A stretch of DNA of 64,000 nucleotides from an uncultured Bacillota bacterium (GCA_945956935.1 CAMFJD010000003.1:1-64000), one strand, 5' to 3'. Positions 9,636-20,011 are shown, counted from the stretch's first letter. Made by a program: numbers and translations. Notes: generated by a model from the letters alone, not told the origin.

Positions 9636-11291
9636 TTTCACTTCCATAATGACTGGAATAATCATTGGGCGACGTTTTGTTTGTTTAAAGACATACTTCC
9701 CTAGACCTTCACGAATTGTTTGCTTCAATAACGACCACTCAATGCCATGCTCACTAATACATGCATCTAAACGTTCATTTACAAGTTCGTACATAGCATC
9801 CATTAAATCTTGTGATTCTTTGATGTAAATAAAGCCACGTGTTACAATTTCAGGTCCAGAAACAACTTTCTTCTTACTCTTACTTACTGTTACCATAACT
9901 AATACAACACCATCTTGCGATAGTTGTTCACGATCCCGTAAAACAACACTTCCAACATCACCGGCAACTGTTCCATCAATGAGTACATCTTCAGCAACAA
10001 TACGATCAAGCGTTTCGACAAGCTCACTATCAGTAAATACGGCAAACTCCCCATTATCACGAATAATTGTCCGCTCATAAGGAATCCCTACCTGCGTCGC
10101 CAAATCAGCATGCTCAACTAAGTGACGATATTCTCCACTCGTTGGATACACATATTTTGGCTTCATAAAATTAATCATCATTTTCAAATCTTCTTGCGCC
10201 GCTATTGTACTTGCTAAACTTTTTTTATCTATACTCACTACTTTTGCACCTGTTTTGAAAATTGCATCACCTGCTTGGGCAGCCACAATTTCTGTTCCTG
10301 GTACTGGTGGTGTTGCTAAAACAACCAAATCTTCCTCGTCTATTTGAATCATTTTATCGGCATGTGTAGACATACGATATAATAAATTAAATGGTAATCC
10401 ACTATTTCCTGCCACAATAACAGTTAATTTTTCACGATATTTGTTTAAATCCTTTGCACCTACCAAAGTACCATTTGGCATATCTAAATATCCAAGTTTC
10501 AATGAAATATCTATCATTCGTTGTGCACGGACACCAGCAATAAATATTTTACGTCCGAATTCAACAGCAGTATCAATAATTTCTTGTACACGACGAATAT
10601 CTGTCGCATATGCTGAAATGATAATGCGTTGTTCACATGAGTCAAAAATATCTGTTAATTCTTTACGAAATGTTTGTTCATTTGCTGCATACCCAGGTGT
10701 TTCAACTCCACGACTTACTTGCATTAATGCTAGTACGCCTTGTTGTCCAATTGCACCTAATGTTGCTAAATCAGTTGCATAACGAATACCCGCACTTTGA
10801 TCAAAAACAAAGTCACTTGTGAAAACAATAGCCCCATCATGTGTGTTAATTGCGATTCCTACTGAATCAGGGATACTATGTGTTGTCTTGAAGAAACGTA
10901 CTGTCACATCTTTACTAAATTTCAATTCAGTTTGGCTGTTAATTGTTTGCTTCCGTCCAGTATAGCGCACTTTTTCTTGACGTAATAAGTCTTCGGCAAT
11001 TGCGAGTGTTAATTTTGTTCCATAAATTGGAAATGGGTGTTGCGCAAGTAAGCTCGGTAATGCACCGATATGATCTTCATGTGCGTGCGTTAAGAAAACA
11101 CCCTTTACGCGCTTTTTGTTTTCAATTAAGTAATCAAAGTTTGCGACAATTTTATCAATCCCTAACATTGTTTCTTCAGGATATTTCAATCCTGCATCGA
11201 TGACGAAAATTTGTTCATCAACTTCAATGACATATAAATTTTTTCCGTTTTCGGCTTGGCCACCAAGCGCGACAATTTTTATCGTTGCCAT
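9633..11291 (-). CDS. rnjB: ribonuclease J, RNase J2-like
   Basis: A 552-residue metallo-beta-lactamase/beta-CASP ribonuclease for 5'-exo and endonucleolytic mRNA and rRNA processing. The metal motif HAHEDH (residues 69-74) is intact. The overall sequence (LGGQAENGKNLYVIEVD, YPEETMLGID) and the position near ftsK and pnp fit the RNase J2 branch (YmfA region of Bacillus). The C-terminal motif reads TSGEYRHL. To my recollection B. subtilis J2 has changes in its HxHxDH motif, whereas this protein keeps all metal ligands. SD AGGAGG. The promoter is at 11375-11403. The J1/J2 assignment is inferred; RNase J identity is firm. Confidence 0.9.
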   Translation of the reverse strand: MATIKIVALGGQAENGKNLYVIEVDEQIFVIDAGLKYPEETMLGIDKIVANFDYLIENKKRVKGVFLTHAHEDHIGALPSLLAQHPFPIYGTKLTLAIAEDLLRQEKVRYTGRKQTINSQTELKFSKDVTVRFFKTTHSIPDSVGIAINTHDGAIVFTSDFVFDQSAGIRYATDLATLGAIGQQGVLALMQVSRGVETPGYAANEQTFRKELTDIFDSCEQRIIISAYATDIRRVQEIIDTAVEFGRKIFIAGVRAQRMIDISLKLGYLDMPNGTLVGAKDLNKYREKLTVIVAGNSGLPFNLLYRMSTHADKMIQIDEEDLVVLATPPVPGTEIVAAQAGDAIFKTGAKVVSIDKKSLASTIAAQEDLKMMINFMKPKYVYPTSGEYRHLVEHADLATQVGIPYERTIIRDNGEFAVFTDSELVETLDRIVAEDVLIDGTVAGDVGSVVLRDREQLSQDGVVLVMVTVSKSKKKVVSGPEIVTRGFIYIKESQDLMDAMYELVNERLDACISEHGIEWSLLKQTIREGLGKYVFKQTKRRPMIIPVIMEVK

Positions 11292-11374
11292 TTTATTCCT
11301 CCTTGTATATGTTGCGATTCCTGCTTATTTTTACCGTTGTTGGACAAAAGTGAATTGTTCGTCCCAGTACTTTC

Positions 11375-11403
11375 ATTATACTAGAAAATATTGCTATTGA
11401 AAA
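11375..11403 (-). promoter_or_regulatory. promoter of the RNase J gene
   Basis: On the minus strand -35 TTTTCA and -10 TATAAT are separated by 17 bases, with an untranslated leader of roughly 75 bases before the ATG. Confidence 0.6.
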
Positions 11404-11432
11404 CAAACAGGTGCTTTTATTTTGCAAAAAGC

Positions 11433-11464
11433 AAAAAAACATCTCCGAAAGGAGATGTTTTTTC
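11433..11464 (-). terminator. terminator of adhE
   Basis: A 10-bp perfect stem AAACATCTCC/GGAGATGTTT with a 4-base loop (GAAA on the plus strand). T runs flank both sides, so it can act in either direction. It lies 6 bases after the adhE stop codon. Confidence 0.85.
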
Positions 11465-11469
11465 ATAAA

Positions 11470-14130
11470 TTATTTCGTTTCTTCAGCTTTATAGTCATAC
11501 GCTGTACGTAAGATTTCCATCATATCTGCCACTAATGGTAAACGTGGATTTGCTGGTGAACATTGATCTTCATATGCATACATCGCAATTTTTTCTAAAT
11601 TTGCTTCATATGTCCCTTTATCAATTCCTTGAGATGCAAAGTTTAATGGTACATTTACTTCTGCAATTAAACGTTCACATGCTAATGCAAAGCTCTCAAC
11701 ACCTTCTTCTGGAGTTGATGCTGGTAATCCTAACATTTGTGCAATTTCTTGATATTTTTCATTTGCTTTATAATAATTATATTTTGGCCATGTTGCTGGC
11801 TTTTGCGGTTGTGTTCCGTTATAACGGATAACATGTGGCATTAAAATCGCATTTGCACGACCGTGTGGTACGTGGTATTCTCCACCAATTTTATGTGCTA
11901 ACGAGTGATTAATACCTAAAAGTGCATTTGAGAATGCCATACCAGCAATTGCTGATGCATTATGCATTTTTTCGCGTGCTTCTGGATCTTTCGCTCCATT
12001 CTTCACTGCGCTTGGTAAATATTTGAACACTAATTTAATTGCTTGTAATGCTAATCCATCAGTATAGTCATTTGCAACTGTTGAAACGAAAGCTTCAATT
12101 GCATGTGTTAACACATCTAATCCTGTATCGGCAGTAATTGATGCTGGTAAGTTCATTGTGAACGCAGGATCAATAATTGCTACTGTTGGCGTCAATGCGT
12201 AGTCAGCTAATGGATATTTTTTATTTGCTTTTTTATCAGTAATTACAGCAAACGGTGTAACTTCAGAACCTGTTCCAGATGTTGTTGGAACACAAACTAA
12301 TTTCGCTTTTTTCCCTAATTCTGGGTAGCGGAATGCACGTTTACGGATATCCATAAATTTTTGTTTTAAATCATTGAAGTCTACTTCAGGGTGCTCATAG
12401 AACAACCACATTCCTTTAGCAGCATCCATCGGTGATCCCCCACCTAATGCAATGATTGTATCTGGTTGGAATGAACGCATTAATTCTACACCTTTATGAA
12501 CTGTCTCCAAGCTTGGGTCTGGTTCAACATCTGTGAATAATTGTACGTGTACATGGTTACGACGACGATCTAATTGATCAGTAATGCGTTTTACATATCC
12601 TAAATCAACCATTGAACGGTCAGTAACAATCATCACTTTTGTCACGTCTTGCATTTGTTTTAAGTATTCAATTGAGTTTTGTTCGAAATAAATCTTTTGC
12701 GGTACTTTGAACCATTGCATATTGTTATTACGTCTCCCCACTCGTTTGATATTTAATAAATTCACAGCACCAACGTTATTTGATACTGAGTTCCCACCAT
12801 AAGAACCACATCCTAATGTTAATGATGGCATGAAAGCATTATAAACATTTCCAATTCCACCAAATGTTGAAGGTGAATTCCAAATGACACGAATTGCTTT
12901 TACACGTAATCCGAATTCTTTTGCCAGATTTTCATCTGAAGTATGGATTGCCGCTGAGTGACCTAATCCGTGGAATTCAACCATCTGTTCAGCCATTTTC
13001 ATTCCTTCATCAGTTGACGTTGATTTTAACACTGCTAGAATTGGTGATAATTTTTCACGAGTTAATGGCTCATTTGGACCAACTTCTTTACACTCACCTG
13101 CTAAGATAACTGTATTTGCTGGTACATTAAATCCTGCTTGTTCTGCAATCCAAGTTGCTGGTTTACCAACGATGTTTGCATTTAGTTTTGCTCCTGAACA
13201 TGATTTGTCATTTGCCTTACATCCAAATGCAAAATCTTCTAATAATGCTTTTTCTTTTGCATTAACAAAATACACACCATATTTTTTAAATTCTTCAATT
13301 GTTTGATCATAAATTTCTTGATCAATGATTGCTGCTTGTTCCGACGCACAAATCATTCCGTTATCAAATGCTTTTGACATCACGATATCATTCACCGCTT
13401 GACGAATATTTGCTGTTTTTTCAACATAAGCCGGTACATTCCCAGCACCAACTCCTAACGCAGGTTTTCCACATGAGTATGCTGCACGCACCATTGCGTT
13501 TCCACCTGTTGCTAAAATTGTTGATACCCCATTATGATTCATCAATGCTGATGTTCCTTCCATTGAAGGTGTTTCAATCCATTGAATACAATCTTCAGGC
13601 GCTCCCGCAGCTACTGCTGCATCATATACAATCTTCGCTGCTGCAGCTGAACATTGTTGCGCTGATGGATGAAATGCAAATACAATAGGATTACGTGTTT
13701 TTAAAGCAATTAATGCCTTGAAAATTGCTGTTGATGTTGGATTTGTTGTCGGTACAATACCACAAACAACTCCAACTGGCTCAGCGATTTCCGTAATTCC
13801 TGTTGATTGATCTTCATGAATAATTCCAACTGTTTTTAAGTGACGCATATTGTTTACAACGTGCTCACATGCAAATAAGTTTTTAATTGCTTTATCTTCG
13901 AATACACCACGCCCTGTTTCTTTTACAGCGTGCATTGCTAAATCCCCATGTTTATCTAATGCTGCTACTGAAGCCTTTGCAACAATATAATCAACTTGTT
14001 CTTGGTTTAATCCATAAAATTTGTCTAATGCCACTAATGCTTTCTCAACAAGTGTATTCACTTCTTGTTGTGCTGGGCTTACTGTAGGCACTGCTACTTC
14101 TTCAGTAACTTGCGTCTTTTTCGTTGCCAT
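11470..14130 (-). CDS. adhE: bifunctional acetaldehyde/alcohol dehydrogenase AdhE
   Basis: An 886-residue fusion of a CoA-acylating aldehyde dehydrogenase (N-terminal half) and an iron-dependent alcohol dehydrogenase (C-terminal half). It converts acetyl-CoA to ethanol and regenerates two NAD+. The ALDH catalytic Cys is Cys261 in GMICASEQ. The ADH half shows [10 protein letters not shown] and the iron-ligand region [16 protein letters not shown]. AdhE proteins assemble into spirosomes. The start is ATG 14130, with GGAGG 9 bases upstream; the longer frame from GTG 14169 lacks an SD and would run into the Rex site. The promoter carries two Rex-type boxes and a cre-like site, fitting induction at high NADH and catabolite regulation. 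Confidence 0.96.
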   Translation of the reverse strand: MATKKTQVTEEVAVPTVSPAQQEVNTLVEKALVALDKFYGLNQEQVDYIVAKASVAALDKHGDLAMHAVKETGRGVFEDKAIKNLFACEHVVNNMRHLKTVGIIHEDQSTGITEIAEPVGVVCGIVPTTNPTSTAIFKALIALKTRNPIVFAFHPSAQQCSAAAAKIVYDAAVAAGAPEDCIQWIETPSMEGTSALMNHNGVSTILATGGNAMVRAAYSCGKPALGVGAGNVPAYVEKTANIRQAVNDIVMSKAFDNGMICASEQAAIIDQEIYDQTIEEFKKYGVYFVNAKEKALLEDFAFGCKANDKSCSGAKLNANIVGKPATWIAEQAGFNVPANTVILAGECKEVGPNEPLTREKLSPILAVLKSTSTDEGMKMAEQMVEFHGLGHSAAIHTSDENLAKEFGLRVKAIRVIWNSPSTFGGIGNVYNAFMPSLTLGCGSYGGNSVSNNVGAVNLLNIKRVGRRNNNMQWFKVPQKIYFEQNSIEYLKQMQDVTKVMIVTDRSMVDLGYVKRITDQLDRRRNHVHVQLFTDVEPDPSLETVHKGVELMRSFQPDTIIALGGGSPMDAAKGMWLFYEHPEVDFNDLKQKFMDIRKRAFRYPELGKKAKLVCVPTTSGTGSEVTPFAVITDKKANKKYPLADYALTPTVAIIDPAFTMNLPASITADTGLDVLTHAIEAFVSTVANDYTDGLALQAIKLVFKYLPSAVKNGAKDPEAREKMHNASAIAGMAFSNALLGINHSLAHKIGGEYHVPHGRANAILMPHVIRYNGTQPQKPATWPKYNYYKANEKYQEIAQMLGLPASTPEEGVESFALACERLIAEVNVPLNFASQGIDKGTYEANLEKIAMYAYEDQCSPANPRLPLVADMMEILRTAYDYKAEETK

Positions 14131-14153
14131 GTTACGACTCCTCCAAAATTCAA

Positions 14154-14171
14154 TTGTGATTTTTTTCACTT
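14154..14171 (-). promoter_or_regulatory. candidate Rex operator, downstream of the adhE -10
   Basis: TTGTGATTTTTTTCACTT on the plus strand matches the Rex half-site pattern TTGTGA-n6-TCACAA at 16 of 18 positions. It falls about 10-30 bases downstream of the predicted transcription start, where binding would block RNA polymerase. Confidence 0.7.
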
Positions 14172-14188
14172 TTTTATTTACAAGTGAA

Positions 14189-14217
14189 ATTGTAGCATAA
14201 CGCTTTCATTGTTTCAA
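14189..14217 (-). promoter_or_regulatory. adhE promoter
   Basis: On the minus strand -35 TTGAAA and -10 TACAAT are separated by exactly 17 bases. Rex-type boxes flank the promoter on both sides. Confidence 0.75.
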
Positions 14218-14223
14218 GCATTT

Positions 14224-14241
14224 TTGTGATTTTTTTCACAA
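14224..14241 (-). promoter_or_regulatory. perfect Rex operator upstream of the adhE -35
   Basis: TTGTGATTTTTTTCACAA is a perfect palindrome in its half sites (TTGTGA-n6-TCACAA), the known recognition pattern of the NADH-sensing repressor Rex. It lies 6 bases upstream of the -35 element. Confidence 0.8.
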
Positions 14242-14248
14242 AAATTTA

Positions 14249-14262
14249 TGCAAGCGTTTACA
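14249..14262 (-). promoter_or_regulatory. cre-like CcpA site upstream of adhE
   Basis: TGTAAACGCTTGCA on the minus strand matches the cre consensus TGWNANCGNTNWCA at 13 of 14 positions. It is about 30 bases upstream of the -35, a location compatible with CcpA activation or roadblock-free repression. Confidence 0.6.
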
Positions 14263-14363
14263 TAAAATATAAAAATTTTTAAAATATACTTTATTCTTAC
14301 TTCCACATCGGACTCTTTCCCTCAACTGATTCATTCACACCGTGATTATAACCGTTTTTATTT

Positions 14364-15203
14364 CTAGATAAAAAAATATTTTTCTACCATCTTCACAATA
14401 CCATCTTCATCATTTGAATTAGTAATTTCATCAGCAGTCATTTTCACTGTTGATCCTGCATTACCCATTGCCACACCAATACCTGCATACTCCAACATAG
14501 TAATATCATTTTCTCCATCACCAAAAGCGAGTAACATTTCTCGTGTATAACCAAGCTGTCCAAAAATCGTATCCAATGCTTTTGCTTTATCAATACCTTG
14601 TGCAGTAAATTCAAAATAAAATGGGGCTGTAAAAACTGCATTAAGCTTCTTCTTAAACGGTTGTGCTATCTGCTCTGCATATCTTTTCAAATAATCACTA
14701 TCGCCGGCAATAAGAATTTTGTTCAATCGATAATTCGCAAATGCTGCTAAATCCTCTTTTTCACAGAGATGAAAATTCCCACCACGTGCCTCATACTGAA
14801 TAATATTAATATCAGTATCATCATGTCTAATAAAGCAATCAAACACATCATTTACATATAAATAGTCACCATAATCAATCATTGCTTTCACCTTAAATTG
14901 TTTTACATGCTCTAACACCGCTTGACCATCTTCAATGCTCATCGTTTCATTTAATAAAACGTCACCAGTTTTTACGTCGACAATTTTTGCACCATTAAAA
15001 CTCACCAATAATCCCTCGTATTGATCCATTTTCAATTCATGTGCCAACTGCATCAAACCAGTTGTCGGCCTCCCAGAAGCTAAAATCAATCGTATGCCTT
15101 TTTTTTGTACTTGCAATAACGCTGCCTTTGTCTTTTCACTCAAACACTTCTGACTATTCAATAATGTCCCATCGACATCCATAGCAATAACACGAATATC
15201 CAT
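14364..15203 (-). CDS. HAD-superfamily Cof-type phosphatase
   Basis: A 279-residue HAD phosphatase of the Cof/YidA subfamily (type IIB cap). Motif I is DVDGTLL (nucleophile Asp9), motif II is ASGRP, and the C-terminal motifs III/IV are DKAKALD and FGDGENDITML. Such enzymes dephosphorylate small phospho-sugars, flavin or pyridoxal phosphates; the substrate cannot be inferred. SD GGAGG lies before the ATG. It stands alone between adhE and the S1 protein gene. A related but different HAD enzyme is at 43835-44629. Confidence 0.88.
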   Translation of the reverse strand: MDIRVIAMDVDGTLLNSQKCLSEKTKAALLQVQKKGIRLILASGRPTTGLMQLAHELKMDQYEGLLVSFNGAKIVDVKTGDVLLNETMSIEDGQAVLEHVKQFKVKAMIDYGDYLYVNDVFDCFIRHDDTDINIIQYEARGGNFHLCEKEDLAAFANYRLNKILIAGDSDYLKRYAEQIAQPFKKKLNAVFTAPFYFEFTAQGIDKAKALDTIFGQLGYTREMLLAFGDGENDITMLEYAGIGVAMGNAGSTVKMTADEITNSNDEDGIVKMVEKYFFI

Positions 15204-15292
15204 GCTATATCCTCCTTTATTTTGATTTAATTTGAGTATACCCTATTTCCATAACTTATTTCAGACCTTTTACTTTTTTATTTTTTATAGCA

Positions 15293-15318
15293 ATAAAAAA
15301 AAAGCCCAAAGGCTTTTT
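15293..15318 (-). terminator. terminator of the small S1 gene
   Basis: The stem AAAAAGCC/GGCTTTTT with a 4-base loop is followed by a long T run on the minus strand, 9 bases past the stop codon. Confidence 0.8.
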
Positions 15319-15326
15319 AAACGATT

Positions 15327-15578
15327 TTATTCAGCATCTACATCTTTGCGAGATAAGCTGATACGTCCGTTTTCGTCAATGCTGATTACTTTTACAGTAA
15401 TTACATCCCCAACTTGTACATAATCAGCTACGTTTTTAACGAACTCATCTGCTAATTGTGAAATATGTACTAATCCGTTACGACGGTCAGCAACGCGAAC
15501 GAATGCTCCGTATTGCTCAATACGTACTACTTCTCCATCAATGATGTCGCCTACTTGAATGTTTGTTTGGTTTTCCAT
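15327..15578 (-). CDS. small S1-domain RNA-binding protein (YabR/YugI type)
   Basis: An 83-residue protein made of one S1 OB-fold domain: [28 protein letters not shown] and VGDVITVKVISID are textbook S1 strands. Relatives are the Bacillus YabR and general stress protein 13 families, which associate with ribosomes or RNA. It starts at the ATG with AGGAG 9 bases upstream; the longer open frame to 15716 upstream has no SD and is not credible. It lies immediately downstream of pnp, which carries a very similar S1 domain at its own C terminus, but it is separated from pnp by a terminator. Confidence 0.88.
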   Translation of the reverse strand: MENQTNIQVGDIIDGEVVRIEQYGAFVRVADRRNGLVHISQLADEFVKNVADYVQVGDVITVKVISIDENGRISLSRKDVDAE

Positions 15579-15900
15579 GAATAAATACTCCTTTAGTATA
15601 AAACAAATTCGACAACTTTTTTCAATAGCTGTTTCCAACGATAAAATGGCTGTTGTCAACCCAATATGTCTGAACTTCCCCCTGAATACAAAATAAAATA
15701 CTAAGTACTTAAGCAAAATTCATTTTTCATACTATTTCATTGTACACGATAATCGATAAAAAAGCGACTACTTTTATCATTTTTTCGATAATTTCATCTA
15801 TATAGCACAATGATATAGGCTTTACTTCATGACACTAACTCAAATTTCATACTTTTCCCAAAAATGAAAAGCCCATATAGCAATATACGGGCTTTTCATT
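15579..15900 (-). other. intergenic region between pnp and the S1 gene
   Basis: This 322-base spacer holds the pnp terminator at one end and presumably the promoter of the S1 gene. A TACAAT -10-like hexamer occurs at 15739-15744 (minus strand) without a good -35. Nothing else was recognised. Confidence 0.4.
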
Positions 15901-15902
15901 TT
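15861..15902 (-). terminator. terminator of pnp
   Basis: A perfect 14-bp stem, AAAATGAAAAGCCC with its complement, encloses a 14-base loop and overlaps the pnp stop codon. Confidence 0.8.
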
Positions 15903-18015
15903 ATTCTGCTTCTTGTTCTACTTTTTCAGGTTTTGGTAACAATATTTTTATTGAAGCATTTGCACGACCTTGTTGATCAATTTCGGTAACTTTTACTTTC
16001 ACAATATCACCAATTTTTACAACATCTTCGGTTTTTTCAACACGTTCATGTGCTAATTGTGAAATGTGTACTAAAGCATCTTTTCCTGGGAATAACTCAA
16101 CAAATGCCCCGAATTTTTCAACACGTACAACTTTCGCCTCATAAATAGCGTTTAATTCAACTTCACGTGTTAAATCTTCAATGATTTTTTGTGCTTTATT
16201 AATCATTTCACGACTATCACTATAGATGAATACTCGACCATCTTCTTCAATATCAATTTTCACGCCTGTTTCTTCAATGATTTGATTAATTTGTTTTCCA
16301 CCAGTTCCAATAACCGTGCGAATCTGTGGTACTTTAATTTGCATTGCTGCTACCTTCGGTGCGGTTGCTGCTACATCTTCACGTGGTTGTGGGATAGTTG
16401 CAACAAGCGTCTCTAAAATATGCATACGACCTTTGTATGCTTGCTCCAATGCTTCTGCTAAAATCTCACGTGTAATTCCTTTAATTTTGATATCCATTTG
16501 CAATGCTGTAACACCGTTAGCTGTTCCTGCTACTTTAAAGTCCATATCACCTAAATGATCTTCGAGTCCTTGAATATCTGTTAAAACAGTGTAGTTTGTT
16601 CCATCACTAATCAATCCCATTGCAATACCAGCTACAGGCGCAACAATTGGTACACCAGCTGCCATTAATGCCATTGTTGATGAACAAATACTCGCTTGTG
16701 ATGTTGATCCATTTGACTCTAACACCTCTGATACAACACGAATTGTGTACGGAAATGTTGTTTCATCTGGTAAAACATAACTTAATGCACGTTCACCTAA
16801 AGCACCATGACCAATTTCACGGCGTCCTGGGGCACCCATACGTCCTGTTTCTCCAACTGAAAATGGCGGGAAATTATAGTGATGCATAAAGCGTTTTGTC
16901 TCTTCACCATCTAAACCATCTAATACTTGATGCTCCCCTGCTGCTCCCAGTGTTACAACGCTTAATGTTTGTGTTTCACCACGTGTAAATAAAGCTGTTC
17001 CATGTGTCAAAGGTAATAAATCTGTTTCAGCTGATAGCGGACGAATTTCATCAATCGTCCGACCATCAGGACGAACCTTGTCTTCTGTGATTAAACGACG
17101 AACTTCATTTTTCACAATTTCATTTACAACTTCTTTTGCTTGTTTGATTACTTTTGTTTCTACTTCCTGCATTTCATAATGAGCAACTACTTCTGCTTGT
17201 AATGCATCAATTGCAGCATAACGATCTTGTTTACCAGGAATACTTGCCGCTGCTATAAGTTGTGATCCAACCATTCGTGTAACTGTTTCTTGAATGTCTG
17301 TTGGAATTTCATATAAAACAACTTCACGTTTTTCTTTTCCAATCGCTGTACGAATTTCATTTTGGAAGGCAATTAACTTTTGAATTTGTGCATGTCCAAA
17401 CATAATTGCTTCCAACATAATTGCTTCTGGCACTTGATTTGCTCCAGCTTCAACCATATTAATAGCATCCATAGTTCCAGCAACCGTTAAATCAATTTGA
17501 CTTTGTTCCATTTGCGCACGTGTTGGATTAACTACGAATACATCATCAATCAAACCGACACGAACACCGGCAATTGGACCTTCAAATGGAATATCTGACA
17601 CAGTTAATGCTAACGATGATCCAAACATTGCTGCCATTTCCGGTGAATTATCTACATTTGCACTCATCACTGTATTGACGATTTGCACATCATTACGGAA
17701 CCCTTCCGCAAATAATGGACGAATTGGACGATCAATTAAACGCCCTGCTAAGATAGCATTTTCGCTTGGTCTTCCTTCACGTTTAATGAATCCACCCGGA
17801 ATTTTTCCAGCAGCATACAAACGCTCATCATATACAACCATTAACGGAAAGAAATCTAAATCTTTTGGGTCTTTACTTGCAACAACCGTTGAAAGTACGA
17901 CTGTATCTTCATAACGGACTAATACTGCTCCGTCTGCCTGTTTTGCTAACTGTCCGATTTCTACTGTAAGCGTGCGCCCACCTAATGCGGTACTAAATAC
18001 ATGTTTTTCTGCCAT
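15901..18015 (-). CDS. pnp: polyribonucleotide nucleotidyltransferase (PNPase)
   Basis: A 704-residue 3'-5' phosphorolytic exoribonuclease, a ring-shaped trimer in mRNA decay. Order: first RNase PH domain (residues 1-145), alpha-helical linker, second catalytic RNase PH domain (from about 310, LTRGETQ-type segment [15 protein letters not shown] and the [18 protein letters not shown] loop), KH domain ([11 protein letters not shown] near 565) and C-terminal S1 domain (residues 625-695). Length and domains are complete. SD AGGAGAG precedes the ATG. A promoter lies 40-65 bases upstream and a terminator follows, so it looks monocistronic. RNase Y and RNase J, its usual degradosome partners, are also encoded in this window. 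Confidence 0.97.
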   Translation of the reverse strand: MAEKHVFSTALGGRTLTVEIGQLAKQADGAVLVRYEDTVVLSTVVASKDPKDLDFFPLMVVYDERLYAAGKIPGGFIKREGRPSENAILAGRLIDRPIRPLFAEGFRNDVQIVNTVMSANVDNSPEMAAMFGSSLALTVSDIPFEGPIAGVRVGLIDDVFVVNPTRAQMEQSQIDLTVAGTMDAINMVEAGANQVPEAIMLEAIMFGHAQIQKLIAFQNEIRTAIGKEKREVVLYEIPTDIQETVTRMVGSQLIAAASIPGKQDRYAAIDALQAEVVAHYEMQEVETKVIKQAKEVVNEIVKNEVRRLITEDKVRPDGRTIDEIRPLSAETDLLPLTHGTALFTRGETQTLSVVTLGAAGEHQVLDGLDGEETKRFMHHYNFPPFSVGETGRMGAPGRREIGHGALGERALSYVLPDETTFPYTIRVVSEVLESNGSTSQASICSSTMALMAAGVPIVAPVAGIAMGLISDGTNYTVLTDIQGLEDHLGDMDFKVAGTANGVTALQMDIKIKGITREILAEALEQAYKGRMHILETLVATIPQPREDVAATAPKVAAMQIKVPQIRTVIGTGGKQINQIIEETGVKIDIEEDGRVFIYSDSREMINKAQKIIEDLTREVELNAIYEAKVVRVEKFGAFVELFPGKDALVHISQLAHERVEKTEDVVKIGDIVKVKVTEIDQQGRANASIKILLPKPEKVEQEAE

Positions 18016-18053
18016 GCTTTCTCTCTCCTCTTGTTCATATCACTCATTATCCT

Positions 18054-18082
18054 AACATATTTACTTGTAATTTAATAGTCAA
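18054..18082 (-). promoter_or_regulatory. promoter of pnp
   Basis: On the minus strand -35 TTGACT and -10 TATGTT are separated by 17 bases, about 39 bases upstream of the pnp ATG. Confidence 0.55.
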
Positions 18083-18307
18083 TTCACTGGAATTCACCGA
18101 AAAAAAACAGGGTATTTTCTCATACTATTTCCTTAAAAATCCCTAGTATATACATATAAATCCATCATGATCATTGATAGTTTTTTAACAAATTTATTTA
18201 CTATAAAATGATATACTATAAGATAGACATTTGTAAAAGTTATAGTAGCTTATTTGTCTCCCATAACTTGCTATATATTTATTTTTTAATGAAAGAGAGG
18301 TATTTTC

Positions 18308-19102
18308 ATGAATACGCACTTTAAACATCGCCCTGTTAGTCAGCGCTTTGCACTCATCATATTTTTAAGCATCTGTTTACTATTTACACTGATAATCGGT
18401 TCTTTTTGGCAATGGACAAAAACATATGCAACACCCTCTAATACAGCTAACACAGTGTTGAGCACATTGCCTAATTCAGTCAGTTTTTCAACAACCCATG
18501 ACAACGAATGGCTCGTATTTTTCCCAACAACAAATAAAAAAACACAAGGTATTATCTTATACCCTGGTGCACGTGTGACTTCCTATGCCTATAGTCAGAT
18601 TGCAAGTACATTAGCAAGTGAAGGTTATCCTGTTATTATTCCTCAAATGCCTTTTAATCTTGCTTTATTCCATGGAAATGTATATCAAGATATTATTACA
18701 CATTTTCCTACTGTCAAAAATTGGGTACTTGGCGGTCATTCACTTGGAGGTGCATCTGCCTCAATGCAAATTGATCCAATCAACACCTCACTTTCATCCG
18801 AAACAATTAACGGATTATTCTTCCTAGGTGCATACCCTACAGCTGATTTTTCAACGACTAATTTTCCGATGCTCAATATTTGGGCGAGTAATGATGGACT
18901 TGTCAATGAACAAAAAAGAGCAGATGCCTTATCCAAATTTTCAACACAAACAACACAAGTTATGATTGATGGTGGTAATCATGCTCAATTTGGGCTATAT
19001 GGACCACAAACTGATGATGGTATCGCAACAATTTCTGCTGAACAACAACAAATTATAATTGTTGAAGCATTCTTACAATGGCTACCAACTTTAACAAACT
19101 AA
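18308..19102 (+). CDS. membrane-anchored alpha/beta hydrolase
   Basis: A 264-residue protein with one N-terminal transmembrane or signal segment (about 14-33) and an extracellular alpha/beta-hydrolase domain. The nucleophile elbow is GHSLGG (Ser145). Likely acid and base are Asp196 (WASNDGLV) and His225 (GGNHAQFG), giving a complete triad. It resembles the compact alpha/beta-hydrolase_5 family of esterase/lipase-like enzymes; the substrate is unknown. The start has GAGAGG 9 bases upstream. It is divergent from pnp and convergent with murI, with a very strong shared terminator. No signal peptidase motif is obvious, so it is probably membrane-tethered. Confidence 0.8.
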   Translation: MNTHFKHRPVSQRFALIIFLSICLLFTLIIGSFWQWTKTYATPSNTANTVLSTLPNSVSFSTTHDNEWLVFFPTTNKKTQGIILYPGARVTSYAYSQIASTLASEGYPVIIPQMPFNLALFHGNVYQDIITHFPTVKNWVLGGHSLGGASASMQIDPINTSLSSETINGLFFLGAYPTADFSTTNFPMLNIWASNDGLVNEQKRADALSKFSTQTTQVMIDGGNHAQFGLYGPQTDDGIATISAEQQQIIIVEAFLQWLPTLTN

Positions 19103-19153
19103 AAATGAGCTCCCCCCATTATTTGAATCCAAATAATGGGGGGAGCTCATTTT
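19102..19153. terminator. bidirectional terminator between the hydrolase gene and murI
   Basis: A perfect 23-bp stem containing GAGCTCCCCCCATT and its complement encloses a 6-base loop. It overlaps the last base of the hydrolase stop codon and serves both convergent genes. Confidence 0.9.
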
Positions 19154-19178
19154 GTCAATCGAAACCGTACATACTTTT

Positions 19179-19922
19179 TTAATGTAGTTCAACATGTTCA
19201 ACATTGAACATAAACTCGGGAACTAATTTAGTCAACAATTGTTGAAAGTGAGTAACACTCCCTGTTGTGAGTATACGCTGATATCCACTTTTTGTAACAT
19301 TGGTCGGTAAGTGCTCCCTAACTGTTAGTGCAGGATCTAGCAACACACATCCTGGTAAAACATTCTGAATTGATTCAGACAAAAATGGATAATGCGTACA
19401 TCCTAGTAAAATTGCCTGAATACATTCACCTTTTAATGGCTGTAATACCTGTGAAATATTAGATTCATCATACTGTTGTGTTTCTACATACAAAGCAAAT
19501 GGCGGTGTTGCTAATGCAAAACAATTATATGAATCGAGTGCATTTTGATACATATGTGAATTAATTGTTTTTGTCGTCGCAATGATTGCCAATTGTTGAT
19601 AGTCATATTGTTGCACGAGTTCAATACCACATTCAACAATACTGATGATTGGAATCATAAATCTAGCACGAATTTCCGGTAAACAATTCGCAGAAATCGT
19701 ATTACACGCAATAACAATGGCTTGTACTTGATAATGTTCTACTAAATAATGAATCATTTCGGTCGTAAATACTGTCAGTTCTTCAGTTGTCCTTTCACCA
19801 TATGGGCATCTTGCTTGGTCACCTAAATAAACAAAATCCAGCATAGGCTGTTGAACTAACAATGCCCGTACGACGCTCATCCCACCAAAACCTGAATCGA
19901 TAATACCGATTGGTTTGTTCAT
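19179..19922 (-). CDS. murI: glutamate racemase
   Basis: A 247-residue enzyme that converts L- to D-glutamate for peptidoglycan. The N terminus IGIIDSGFGGMSV carries the catalytic-site Asp9/Ser10. The two catalytic cysteines are Cys73 (IACNT) and Cys175 (LLGCTHYP). The ATG at 19922 is chosen because GAGGTG lies 6 bases upstream; an upstream start at 19943 lacks an SD. Length is normal for the family. It forms part of the scattered D-amino-acid wall supply in this window together with alr and ddl. A cytoplasmic homodimer is expected from the family. Confidence 0.95.
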   Translation of the reverse strand: MNKPIGIIDSGFGGMSVVRALLVQQPMLDFVYLGDQARCPYGERTTEELTVFTTEMIHYLVEHYQVQAIVIACNTISANCLPEIRARFMIPIISIVECGIELVQQYDYQQLAIIATTKTINSHMYQNALDSYNCFALATPPFALYVETQQYDESNISQVLQPLKGECIQAILLGCTHYPFLSESIQNVLPGCVLLDPALTVREHLPTNVTKSGYQRILTTGSVTHFQQLLTKLVPEFMFNVEHVELH

Positions 19923-20011
19923 TCTCTTCACCTCTTTATACATCTTTTCATTTTATCACATTTCACTCAATAAAAAAACTCTCTCTCTGACTATGACTAT
20001 GACCTACACAA

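Noticed and set aside
12894-13109. 71-residue plus-strand frame within adhE
   Set aside because: It is antisense to AdhE coding sequence, rich in Leu/His as typical for a complement of an Asn/Glu-rich region, and without an SD.
14131-14169. N-terminal extension of AdhE from GTG 14169
   Set aside because: It lacks an SD and runs over the downstream Rex box; the ATG at 14130 has GGAGG and matches family length.
15579-15716. N-terminal extension of the small S1 protein
   Set aside because: The extra 46 codons have no SD, and the S1 protein starts cleanly at an ATG with AGGAG.
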